A model generated the notes under the pieces. The model saw only the letters and a list, made by a program, of their open reading frames with translations. It made no database searches and was not told where the DNA came from. From NCBI GenBank assembly GCA_902476265.1, contig CABSCP010000011.1, positions 35,963-99,962 on the forward strand: a stretch of DNA of 64,000 nucleotides. Direction: 5' to 3'. The DNA comes from an uncultured Lachnospiraceae bacterium (GTDB lineage: Bacteria > Bacillota > Clostridia > Lachnospirales > Lachnospiraceae). The position numbers and the translations under genes are program-made. This document shows positions 44,452 through 52,780 of this stretch, in pieces (position 1 is the stretch's first letter; every line of letters begins with the position of its first letter).

Positions 44452-45375
44452 ATGAAGGTAGATGTCATTATCCCCACATATAAACCGGAAGAACGTTTTT
44501 TTGAGATGATCGGAAGACTGGAAAAGCAGACAGTTCCGGTGAACCGGATTATTGTGATGAATACGGAACAAAAGGAATTTGAAAAGAAAACGGATAGTAA
44601 AGCGTTTTTAAAAGCGCATCCGAAGGTTTCTCTTTTGCATCTTTCTCAGTCGGAATTTGACCATGGGGGCACCCGGAATGCGGGGATCACCAAATCGGAC
44701 AGCGACGTTTTTCTCTGTATGACCCAGGATGCGCTGCCGGCGGACGACCGGCTGATTGAAAATCTGACGAAGGCCCTGTATGCACAGGAAAATGTGGCGG
44801 CAGCCTATGCCAGGCAGCTGCCGGAAAAAGACTGCGGTGTGCTGGAACGCTATACCAGGCAGTTCAATTATCCGGATCAATCCTGCGTGAAAGGGAAAGA
44901 AGATATCCCGGCGCTGGGAATCAAAACTTTTTTCTGCTCCAATGTGTGCGCGGCATACCGGAGAGAAATCTTCGACCGGCTGGGAGGATTCGTGGAACAT
45001 ACGATTTTTAATGAAGATATGATCTGCGCGGCCGGGGCGGTGAAGGCGGGATACCGGATTGCCTATGCTGCGGATGCGCTGGTGATCCATTCCCATAACT
45101 ATACCGCATGGCAGCAGTTTTGCCGCAATTTTGACCTGGGCGTTTCCCATGCTCAATATCCGGAAATTTTTGCGGATGTGCCGCCGGAAAACGAGGGAAT
45201 GAAGCTGGTGGCGCAGACAGCAGGATATTTGTGCCGGAAGCATCCGCTGTTTCTCCCCAAACTGTTTCTCCACAGCGGGATGAAGTGGATGGGATACCGG
45301 ATGGGAAAGAAGTATGAGAAGCTGCCTGTCGGTCTGGTAAAACGTCTGAGCATGCAGAAAAGTTACTGGAAATGA
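44452..45375 (+). CDS. Family 2 glycosyltransferase, rhamnosyltransferase-like
   Basis: The 307-residue protein has a GT-A fold with VDVIIPTYKPEERF at the start, SEFDHGGTRNAGI, and MTQDALPADD in the DXD position. SNVCAAYRREIFDRLGGF and NEDMICAAGAVKAGYRIAY follow, a pattern found in rhamnosyltransferases. The C-terminal 60 residues are basic and partly hydrophobic. AGGAGGAAACGAGG precedes the ATG. It is separated from the main locus by a terminator, so it is expressed alone or by readthrough. A side-chain addition to the wall polysaccharide is the most likely job. Confidence 0.85.
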   Translation: MKVDVIIPTYKPEERFFEMIGRLEKQTVPVNRIIVMNTEQKEFEKKTDSKAFLKAHPKVSLLHLSQSEFDHGGTRNAGITKSDSDVFLCMTQDALPADDRLIENLTKALYAQENVAAAYARQLPEKDCGVLERYTRQFNYPDQSCVKGKEDIPALGIKTFFCSNVCAAYRREIFDRLGGFVEHTIFNEDMICAAGAVKAGYRIAYAADALVIHSHNYTAWQQFCRNFDLGVSHAQYPEIFADVPPENEGMKLVAQTAGYLCRKHPLFLPKLFLHSGMKWMGYRMGKKYEKLPVGLVKRLSMQKSYWK

Positions 45376-45505
45376 GAGGATAACGCCTGCGCTCCCATAA
45401 ATTATCCGTGTTTCATATATTTTTTTTAGATTTTTCACAAAAAGAACACAGTTCCTCTTTATACTGTAAACATGATTATGAACCAAAGGAAAAGAGGGTT
45501 TGGAT

Positions 45506-47104
45506 ATGTATAATGATAATTATCCGAATGAATTTGAAGAAAACCAGAGACAGCCGGAAAACGGCGGCCAGCCGGGGAACTTTAGCGGCCGGCAGGAACA
45601 GCCGGGCACCGATGGCTACGGCAGCTATCAGAGCCGCCGGGACAATTATCAGTACCAGAACTATTATGATGAAAGATACCGCGGGGGACGGCAGGACGGA
45701 CAGCAAAATCCGGGCGGCGGCTATGGAACAGGCGGCGGTTACGGCTATCAGAACGGGAACGACAGCGGTCATCGGGACAGAAAGCCGAAGAAACATTCCG
45801 CAGGCAAGATTGTGGCGGCGGTTGCGCTGGTCGTTGTGTTCATCGCTTTTTGCGGTGGAATCAGCTGGATGGCGGTGAATTCCATCGAACATCAGCTCTC
45901 GGATGCCCAGACAGCGGAGAATTCCCAGCCCCAGGCAGTTTTGCCTGAAGATTCCCGGCCGGAAGGAAGCGCTCAGCCCTCAGCGGGAACCGGCGGCAGC
46001 GCACAGATCCCCTCTGCAGGAACCATCCGGGAGAGCGGGAATGTGACGGCGGTTGTGACGGACGTGACGGATGTGGTGAAAAAGGTAATGCCCGCCTGTG
46101 TGTCCATCACCAATAATTTCACCCAGCAGATTCAGGATTTCTGGGGACAGACCTATTCCCAGGACGAAGAAGCCAGCGGATCCGGCATCATCATCGGCCA
46201 GAATGATTCCGAGCTTTTGATCGTGACCAATAATCATGTGGTGGATGGGGCAGATGCGCTGCACGTGCAGTTTATCGACGGTGAAAATGTGGAAGCCCAG
46301 GTAAAGGGAACCGACTCTTCCGTGGATCTGGCGGTCATCGCCGTAAAGCTTGACAGCATTAGGCAGGAAACCAAAAATGCCATCTGCGTGGCTCAGATGG
46401 GGGATTCCGACAGCCTGAATATCGGGGAACCGGCAATCGCCATCGGCAATGCCCTGGGCTATGGGCAGTCTGTGACCACAGGCGTGATCAGTGCGTTAAA
46501 CCGCACTCTTGAAGTCAGCGAAACCGGAACCAGCAACGCGCTGATCCAGACGGATGCGGCCATTAACCCGGGAAATTCCGGCGGTGCTCTTTTAAATATC
46601 AACGGCGAAGTCATCGGCATTAACTCCAATAAGATCGGCGGTTCCGTAGTGGAAGGCATGGGATATGCCATTCCGATTTCCACCGCGAAACCCATCATTG
46701 AAGAATTGATGACCCACGAAACCAAGAATAAGGTGGCGGGTGATGTGAGAGGCTATCTGGGGATTTCCTGCATCAACGTGACCAAAGACCTTTCCGAGAA
46801 CTTTAATATGCCGGAAGGCATTTTCGTTGCGCAGGTGTATGAAGGAACCGGCGCTGCCCGGGCGGGACTTGTGAGAGGCGATATTATCACAGCCTTTGAC
46901 GGAACCACAGTGAGAAGTCAGGATGAGCTGACCAGGCTTATGGAGTATTATCAGGCTGGTGAAACCGTGGAAATCACCATCATGCAGGGAAGCCCTACAG
47001 GATATCAGGCCAAGAAAGTGCAGGTTACCCTTTCTTCCTATGATGAACTCAATGCCGGAAGTCAGAAATCCCAGGAACAGCAGGGACAGCAAATGAGACC
47101 TTAA
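45506..47104 (+). CDS. htrA: HtrA/DegP-like serine protease with PDZ domain
   Basis: This 532-residue protein has a 97-residue cytoplasmic start rich in Gly, Gln, Tyr and Arg, one membrane helix (about residues 102-124), a linker, an S1C protease domain and a PDZ domain (about 410-510). The catalytic triad is visible as TNNHVVDG (H244), SSVDLAVI (D274) and NPGNSGGAL (S358). It should degrade or refold damaged proteins outside the membrane. I prefer the ATG at 45506 (GAGGG upstream) to a TTG six bases earlier. The long disordered cytoplasmic start is larger than in Bacillus HtrA. A strong terminator follows, so it is probably monocistronic. Confidence 0.93.
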   Translation: MYNDNYPNEFEENQRQPENGGQPGNFSGRQEQPGTDGYGSYQSRRDNYQYQNYYDERYRGGRQDGQQNPGGGYGTGGGYGYQNGNDSGHRDRKPKKHSAGKIVAAVALVVVFIAFCGGISWMAVNSIEHQLSDAQTAENSQPQAVLPEDSRPEGSAQPSAGTGGSAQIPSAGTIRESGNVTAVVTDVTDVVKKVMPACVSITNNFTQQIQDFWGQTYSQDEEASGSGIIIGQNDSELLIVTNNHVVDGADALHVQFIDGENVEAQVKGTDSSVDLAVIAVKLDSIRQETKNAICVAQMGDSDSLNIGEPAIAIGNALGYGQSVTTGVISALNRTLEVSETGTSNALIQTDAAINPGNSGGALLNINGEVIGINSNKIGGSVVEGMGYAIPISTAKPIIEELMTHETKNKVAGDVRGYLGISCINVTKDLSENFNMPEGIFVAQVYEGTGAARAGLVRGDIITAFDGTTVRSQDELTRLMEYYQAGETVEITIMQGSPTGYQAKKVQVTLSSYDELNAGSQKSQEQQGQQMRP

Positions 47105-47105
47105 C

Positions 47106-47132
47106 AAAAAAACCGCTTCGGCGGTTTTTTCT
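47106..47132 (+). terminator. Terminator of htrA
   Basis: AAAAAACCGC and GCGGTTTTTT close a tight hairpin with a TTCG loop, two bases after the stop. This is a textbook intrinsic terminator. Confidence 0.95.
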
Positions 47133-47224
47133 GTTTCGTCGGTAAAAATTCCGCCTTCCTGGCAGGGCTTTTGCAGAGCGCCGATCCTGTAAAAAATCGG
47201 AACAGTTGTTTATACAAAGTTTAC

Positions 47225-47253
47225 TTGTTTAAAGCCGGCAGATGATTTATACT
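47225..47253 (+). promoter_or_regulatory. Promoter of clpX
   Basis: TTGTTT (47225-47230) and TATACT (47248-47253) are 17 bases apart, 82 bases upstream of the start codon. The 230 bases between htrA and clpX hold nothing else I can identify. No CIRCE or CtsR-type operator is recognisable. Confidence 0.65.
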
Positions 47254-47335
47254 GGAAAAGAGTTGTGATTATGCTAAAAAAGCGGGCAGCTCATATAGAA
47301 AAGACAAAATGATTTGCGCAGAAGTGAGGTAAATT

Positions 47336-48907
47336 ATGAGCGATATGGATAGAAAGGATCCGGAAGAGGTTTCCGGCATCACGGAGGAAAGCAAAGAAGG
47401 ATCGGAAGATAAGAAAAAAGAATACGAAGACGTATGTTTTATCTGCAGACGTCCCGAGAGCAAGGCGGGGAAAATGTTCCATCTGCCCAACAATATCTGT
47501 GTCTGTGACGATTGTATGCACAAAACGATGGATGCGGTGAGCCAGTATGATTATCAGGGAATGCTCAATAATCCGGCTTTGTTTAATATGCTGAACAACC
47601 AGTTTGAGAAAAAGAGCACTAACCAGGAAAAGAAGGAAGAGAAGGAAGAAGAGGGTCATAAGGAAGAGAAAGGATTCCCGAATATCAGCTTTATCAATCT
47701 GGCGGATTTCATGAATGACGGCATACCCAAGAAACAGAAAATCAAGAAAAAAAGCGGGGATGACAAGGTGAAACCCATGTTTGACATTAAGTCCATTCCC
47801 GCGCCTCATAAAATCAAAGAACAGCTGGATCAATATGTGATCGGTCAGGAATATGCCAAGAAGGTCATTTCCGTTGCGGTCTATAATCACTATAAACGGG
47901 TGGCTACAGGAACCATGAATGAGATTGAGATTGAAAAATCCAACATTCTCATGATCGGCCCCACCGGATGCGGTAAGACTTATCTGGTTAAGACGCTGGC
48001 GCGCCTTCTGGATGTGCCGCTGGCGATTGCGGATGCCACCTCCCTGACGGAAGCGGGCTACATCGGCGACGATATTGAAAGCGTGGTGAGCAAACTTTTG
48101 GCCGCGGCGGACAACGATGTGGAAAAGGCGGAGCAGGGGATTATTTTCATTGACGAAATCGATAAGATTGCCAAGAAAAAGAACACCACTTCCCGGGATG
48201 TATCCGGCGAGTCCGTACAACAGGGAATGCTCAAACTTTTGGAAGGCGCCGAAGTAGAGGTTCCGGTGGGGGCGAACAGCAAGAATGCCATGGTGCCCCT
48301 GGCCACTGTGAATACAAGGAATATCCTCTTCATCTGCGGCGGCGCGTTCCCGGATCTGGAAGAGATCATCAAACAGCGTCTGCGCAAACAGACATCCATC
48401 GGTTTTAACGCGGAACTGAAAGATAAATGGGATAAGGAAAAGAATATCCTGTCCAAGGTTACGGTGGAGGATATCCGCTCTTTCGGCATGATTCCGGAAT
48501 TTATCGGCCGTCTGCCGGTGATCTGTACGCTGGAAGGTTTGAACAGGGATATGCTGGTGCGCATTTTAAAGGAGCCCAGAAATGCGATATTAAAGCAATA
48601 TCAGAAGCTGCTGGAGCTGGATGAGGTGAAGCTGGACTTTGAAGAGGAAGCGCTGGAAGCCATCGCGGAAAAAGCGATGAAAAAGGATACCGGGGCCAGA
48701 GCACTGCGGTCGATCATCGAAGAGTTCATGCTGGATATCATGTATGAAATCCCCAAGGATGACAATATCGGCCGGGTTACCATCACCAGAGCCTATATTG
48801 AAGGCACGGGCGGGCCGATTATTGATATCCGCAGCAATGCTTACGCGCTGGGAGAGCTGGAACAGCTGAATGAAGTGAAGACGGAAGCGCTGCCGGGGAA
48901 TCTCTGA
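47336..48907 (+). CDS. clpX: ClpX-type AAA+ unfoldase with long linker
   Basis: The 523-residue protein has an N-terminal four-Cys zinc domain (C34, C37, C57, C60), then a charged linker, then the ClpX AAA+ core. GPTGCGKTYL is Walker A, EAGYIGDDIES contains the pore loop, IIFIDEIDKI is Walker B, and IPEFIGRLPVI and DTGARALRSIIEEF are C-terminal hallmarks. SIGFNAE keeps the IGF loop that docks ClpP, so it probably feeds ClpP. About 100 residues longer than usual ClpX, because of a Lys/Glu-rich linker (about residues 90-150) and extended ends. No clpP lies nearby, so this may be a second, specialised ClpX. Confidence 0.92.
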   Translation: MSDMDRKDPEEVSGITEESKEGSEDKKKEYEDVCFICRRPESKAGKMFHLPNNICVCDDCMHKTMDAVSQYDYQGMLNNPALFNMLNNQFEKKSTNQEKKEEKEEEGHKEEKGFPNISFINLADFMNDGIPKKQKIKKKSGDDKVKPMFDIKSIPAPHKIKEQLDQYVIGQEYAKKVISVAVYNHYKRVATGTMNEIEIEKSNILMIGPTGCGKTYLVKTLARLLDVPLAIADATSLTEAGYIGDDIESVVSKLLAAADNDVEKAEQGIIFIDEIDKIAKKKNTTSRDVSGESVQQGMLKLLEGAEVEVPVGANSKNAMVPLATVNTRNILFICGGAFPDLEEIIKQRLRKQTSIGFNAELKDKWDKEKNILSKVTVEDIRSFGMIPEFIGRLPVICTLEGLNRDMLVRILKEPRNAILKQYQKLLELDEVKLDFEEEALEAIAEKAMKKDTGARALRSIIEEFMLDIMYEIPKDDNIGRVTITRAYIEGTGGPIIDIRSNAYALGELEQLNEVKTEALPGNL

Positions 48908-48975
48908 TAAATATGTGTGGTGTCTGGAATGGCGGCCATGAAAAGCGCATATAGTGAACAAAAAGGGCTTTTTTC

Positions 48976-50688
48976 ATGGATTGCAGGGAAAAGATTGTTT
49001 CCGAAGACTTTATGAGTATTATTCTGGACTATATTCCCAGAGAGGATTTACCGACGGAAGGCGACTGGTTTTGCTTTCGCACCATAGAAGGGGCATTGGG
49101 CGTTTATTATCTGGACAGAAGCAGAGTGCCTCCCCTGTCTCCCGCAAACTACCTTTATCGTTATATTCCGCAGGTTTATGGACTGGAAGCCTTTCCGGCT
49201 GCCGGCGCTTCGGTTTTTGACCCCCAGCCTCTGGAAGCTTCCGGGATTCTGGCGCAGCAGCGGCCGCCACTGGAGCTGACGGGAAGGGGCGTCATCATGG
49301 CGTTTATAGACACCGGGATTTCCTATGAAAACCCGGTGTTTCGCTATTCGGACGGAAGCAGCCGGATTCTGGCGATCTGGGATCAGACAGATCAGAGCGG
49401 GGAGCCGCCGGCAGGAATCTCCTACGGGACGGAATATACGAGAGAACAGATCAATGAGGCGCTTGCGTCGGAAGATCCCCATGGAGTGGTCCCCCACCGG
49501 GATGAAATCGGGCATGGCACGGCGTTGGCGAGCGCAGCGGCGGGAAGCCGCCTGGACGGAGGCGTCACCTTTACCGGCGCGGCTCCGGATGCGGATATTG
49601 TGGTGGTGAAATTAAAGCCTGCCAAAAAATATCTGCGGGATTATTATCTGCTTGCGGATGACGTACCTGCCTATGCTTCCGACGATATCCTTTTTGCCAT
49701 CCGCTATGCCCAGGACTTTGCGGCCCCGCTGACCCAGCCGGTGGTGATCTGCCTCGGCCTGGGAACTTCGCTGGGCAGTCATAACGGCGCTTCCCTCGTG
49801 TCGGAGTATCTGCAAAATGTGGCCCAGAGACTTTCCCGGGCTGTGGTGGTGAGCGGAGGAAATGAGGGAAATTCCGCCGGGCATTACCGGTCCGTACTGA
49901 CCACGGAAATGCAGCGGGCAGAGATCCGCGTGGGGGAAAATACAAAAGGTATCATGGCGGAATTGTGGGGAGAGGCCCCTTCCGTTTACCGGATCAGCGT
50001 GCGTTCGCCCGGCGGAGAGGTGATTCCGGAAGTGGATTTCAGAGTGGGCGTATCCGTGGACTATACGTTTGTATATGAAAGGACCCGGGTTCAGATCTAC
50101 TATGTGCCAAACGAGAGGAATACCGGGGACGAACTGCTCATCCTGCGCTTTGTGACGCCTTCTCCCGGGGTGTGGACCATAACCGTCAGAGGGGAGAGGA
50201 CTGTGCCCGATAATATCTTTGACATCTGGCTGATGTCCAAACAATTTATCGGCGGAGAAGCTTATTTTCTGACCCCGACGCCGGAGGTGACGCTGACCAT
50301 GCCCGCCTATACGGAAAATGTAATATCTGTGAGCACTTATAACAGCGCCAACGGAAGCTTTTTTTACATGTCCGGACAGGGGTTTTCCAGAACCGGACGA
50401 ATCAAACCGGATTTGGCGGCGCCAGGGGTTTCCGTCAGTACGGTCAGAGGTCCCTACAGCGGCGGCGCCATGGCGGCGGCAGTGCTGTCCGGGGCGGCTG
50501 CCCAGCTGATGCAGTGGGGCGTGGTGGAAGAAAATATGCCGCTGATGTCCAGCCGGGAGCTTCGGGGATATCTGACCAGAGGAGCCAGACAGGTAGCGGC
50601 GGAAATATATCCCAGCAGACAGTGGGGATTCGGAAGGCTGGATATGAGAAAAACATTTGATGTGATAGCAGGAAGAAGGCAGGAATAG
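48976..50688 (+). CDS. S8 subtilase-like protein lacking the catalytic Ser
   Basis: The 570-residue protein has the Asp block (MAFIDTGIS, D112), the His block (EIGHGTALAS, H180) and the oxyanion Asn (VSGGNEGNS, N296) of family S8. Where the Ser block SGTSMA should be, it reads SGGAMAAAVLSG, with Ala at 498 (codon GCC at 50467-50469). A long insert at about residues 305-445 is a feature of clostridial Csp-type subtilases. Cleavage activity is therefore not expected. C. difficile CspA and CspC are known pseudoproteases of this type. There is no signal peptide. The lspA-like gene begins one base after its stop. Confidence 0.85.
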   Translation: MDCREKIVSEDFMSIILDYIPREDLPTEGDWFCFRTIEGALGVYYLDRSRVPPLSPANYLYRYIPQVYGLEAFPAAGASVFDPQPLEASGILAQQRPPLELTGRGVIMAFIDTGISYENPVFRYSDGSSRILAIWDQTDQSGEPPAGISYGTEYTREQINEALASEDPHGVVPHRDEIGHGTALASAAAGSRLDGGVTFTGAAPDADIVVVKLKPAKKYLRDYYLLADDVPAYASDDILFAIRYAQDFAAPLTQPVVICLGLGTSLGSHNGASLVSEYLQNVAQRLSRAVVVSGGNEGNSAGHYRSVLTTEMQRAEIRVGENTKGIMAELWGEAPSVYRISVRSPGGEVIPEVDFRVGVSVDYTFVYERTRVQIYYVPNERNTGDELLILRFVTPSPGVWTITVRGERTVPDNIFDIWLMSKQFIGGEAYFLTPTPEVTLTMPAYTENVISVSTYNSANGSFFYMSGQGFSRTGRIKPDLAAPGVSVSTVRGPYSGGAMAAAVLSGAAAQLMQWGVVEENMPLMSSRELRGYLTRGARQVAAEIYPSRQWGFGRLDMRKTFDVIAGRRQE

Positions 50689-50689
50689 T

Positions 50690-51133
50690 ATGATTTATAT
50701 TGGGATAGCGGCGGCGGTTTTTGCCGTGGATTTTCTGGTGAAGAGCCATATCGAAAAAACAAAGGAAATGCAGAAAGGAGAGCCGATCCTCAAAGGAAAG
50801 GCTCTGCTTGTGCGGTACCATAACAAAGGCGCATTTTTGAATCTGGGAGAGAAGAAAAGCCTTTTGATGCGCGCGCTTTCCGTGGGGCTTACGGCAGTGG
50901 TGCTGGTGCTGTTTATCGGCACGCTCACAAAAAAAGGAAACGGGCTTTTGAAAACGGGCCTGGCCCTTCTTCTGGGCGGCGCGTTCTCCAACACTTACGA
51001 CAGGTTGAAGTATCAATATGTGGTGGACTATTTCAGCTTTCACAGCGGCATCAAGGCGCTGGATCAAGTGGTTTTTAATATTGCGGACTTTGCGATCATG
51101 ATCGGTGCGCTTTGTACGGCGCTGGGAGCCTGA
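50690..51133 (+). CDS. lspA: Signal peptidase II-like protein
   Basis: This 147-residue protein has four membrane segments. NKGAFLNLG, GGAFSNTYDRL and FNIADFAI match the conserved blocks of lipoprotein signal peptidase, and the two catalytic Asp residues are present in the last two. The sequence is more divergent than a typical housekeeping LspA, notably a charged insert around residues 24-45. It starts one base after the subtilase-like gene and is certainly co-transcribed with it. It may be a second or specialised signal peptidase II, or the only one; the rest of the genome would tell. Confidence 0.82.
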   Translation: MIYIGIAAAVFAVDFLVKSHIEKTKEMQKGEPILKGKALLVRYHNKGAFLNLGEKKSLLMRALSVGLTAVVLVLFIGTLTKKGNGLLKTGLALLLGGAFSNTYDRLKYQYVVDYFSFHSGIKALDQVVFNIADFAIMIGALCTALGA

Positions 51134-51175
51134 AAAAGGAATCCTTTCCAAAGTCGGGATCTGGTCTGCCCTCTT

Positions 51176-52780
51176 TTACTGTTTTGCTTCCGGCATGTCA
51201 GGCAGTGATTTTTCATATTCCGTCGGCGTCATACCCGTATATTTTTTGAAAACCCGGGCGAAATAGTAAGCGTTTTCAAAACTTAACCGATAGGAAATTT
51301 CACTGATCAGGTATTTGTGTTCCCGGATCAGCCTGCAGGCGCATTCCACCTTAGCCTGGTTGATGAAACTCACAAAGCTCTGATTATATTGCTTTTTAAA
51401 CAGCGTGGAAAGATAGCCTGCGGAAATGCAGACTTCATTGGCCACATCCTGGAGGGTCAGCCGGTCTTCGATGTGGTTTAAGACATATTGGCGGGCTCTT
51501 TCCACGGGTTCCGATTTTAAATTGGCTTCCTGCCAGATAAGTTCTGTCAGGGAGTTTTTTAATTTTTTTACCCAATTGACCACCTGAGAGCGGGTCATCA
51601 GATTTTCGATTTCGCCATAGCCGTCAGACTCCAGAAATGCGATGTCACCCAGGGCTTTGGCGGCGGAACGGTATAGCTCATTGCAAAGCCAGATGGCCTG
51701 GCTTTTCTGGTGGACGGTATGTTCCAGCCGGGTGATCGCGCGGTCTAAAAGAACGCTGCAGCCGGTCAGATTTTTGCTGTTGAGTTCTGTTTCCAGCTGG
51801 GAACCGATGCCTGTCAGTCCGAGCGGTTCAAAGTTGGGACGGGTTTCGGAAAACTGGTCGGGAGTTGAGACGGCATCCAAATAAAAATGTTCCACCAGGC
51901 TGAAGTAGGCATTGATACATTTGACCAGCTGTTCTTTTCCGAAAAAACACCGGGTGGGCAGGGGGATGGGCCGGGCCTGGGTGATGTTCATGGAGGCGCT
52001 GGCAAACTTGGAGGAAAACAGGGAGGTGCGTTTTTCCCAGTCATTGCCCTGTCCCCAGACAAACATGGTCAGACAGTCGTTCTGACCCGTTTCCACAAAA
52101 AGATATCTGCTGCCGAAAATACTGTCTGACAGCCGGACGGCCAGCTCTTTTTCCCAGGCGGTCAGACTGCTTTTTGCATTTGCATCCGTCAACGCTGCCT
52201 GGGGCATTTCATCAAAGCCAAAGGGAATATAAAGCATGCCGAAGCTGTCCAGCATATGGGCCTCATATAGCAATTCTTCTGCCCGCCGCAGAACCTGGGG
52301 ATCCGGAGAGAAGAGCATTTCCAGGCAGGCTTTGCCGATTTGATCCCGGTTATTTTTCTGCGGAGAACCCCCCGGCCTTTCCGTCTGGGAAAGGCGGCAC
52401 CTTCTGTCGGCTTCCAGCTTTGCCTTATGCAGACTTTCTTCCAAAGAAGCGGCTTCCAGCTGTACTTTGAGCAGATAATCCACAGCCCGGCAGCGGATGG
52501 CATCCCTGGCCAGAGAAAATTCCTGCAGGTTTGTGAGCATGACAAATACAATCGAAGGAAATTCTTCATTACAGATGGAAAGCAGCTCCATGCCGTTTAT
52601 GACGGGCATGTTGATATCGCACAGGACGATGTCCGGCGGGCAGCTGCGGATTTTTTCCAGCGCATCTTTGCCGTTTCGGGCCGTATCCACAATGGTACAG
52701 TCATTTTTTTCCCAGTCGATTAAAAATTTGATGCCGGAAAGGATGATGGTTTCATCATCCACAATCAGAACATGATACAT
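51176..52780 (-). CDS. YesN-like response regulator with AraC-type HTH
   Basis: The 534-residue protein has an N-terminal receiver with IVDDE and the phosphorylated Asp in VLCDINMP (D55). A long middle region is variable in this group. The C-terminal AraC/XylS domain has two HTH motifs (LTLQDVANEVCISAGYLSTL, then FENAYYFARVFKKYTGMTPTEY). I use the ATG at 52780, which has GGGAGGAAG upstream and overlaps the sensor gene end by 26 bases. Together with the sensor it probably activates the divergent sugar transporter and lyase genes. Direct repeats upstream of the transporter are a candidate binding site. Confidence 0.93.
   Translation of the reverse strand: MYHVLIVDDETIILSGIKFLIDWEKNDCTIVDTARNGKDALEKIRSCPPDIVLCDINMPVINGMELLSICNEEFPSIVFVMLTNLQEFSLARDAIRCRAVDYLLKVQLEAASLEESLHKAKLEADRRCRLSQTERPGGSPQKNNRDQIGKACLEMLFSPDPQVLRRAEELLYEAHMLDSFGMLYIPFGFDEMPQAALTDANAKSSLTAWEKELAVRLSDSIFGSRYLFVETGQNDCLTMFVWGQGNDWEKRTSLFSSKFASASMNITQARPIPLPTRCFFGKEQLVKCINAYFSLVEHFYLDAVSTPDQFSETRPNFEPLGLTGIGSQLETELNSKNLTGCSVLLDRAITRLEHTVHQKSQAIWLCNELYRSAAKALGDIAFLESDGYGEIENLMTRSQVVNWVKKLKNSLTELIWQEANLKSEPVERARQYVLNHIEDRLTLQDVANEVCISAGYLSTLFKKQYNQSFVSFINQAKVECACRLIREHKYLISEISYRLSFENAYYFARVFKKYTGMTPTEYEKSLPDMPEAKQ

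Noticed and set aside
51134..51175. Terminator between the convergent lspA-like and regulator genes
   Set aside because: Only a six-base palindrome (AAAGGA-A-TCCTTT) is present, with no T run, so I do not call it.
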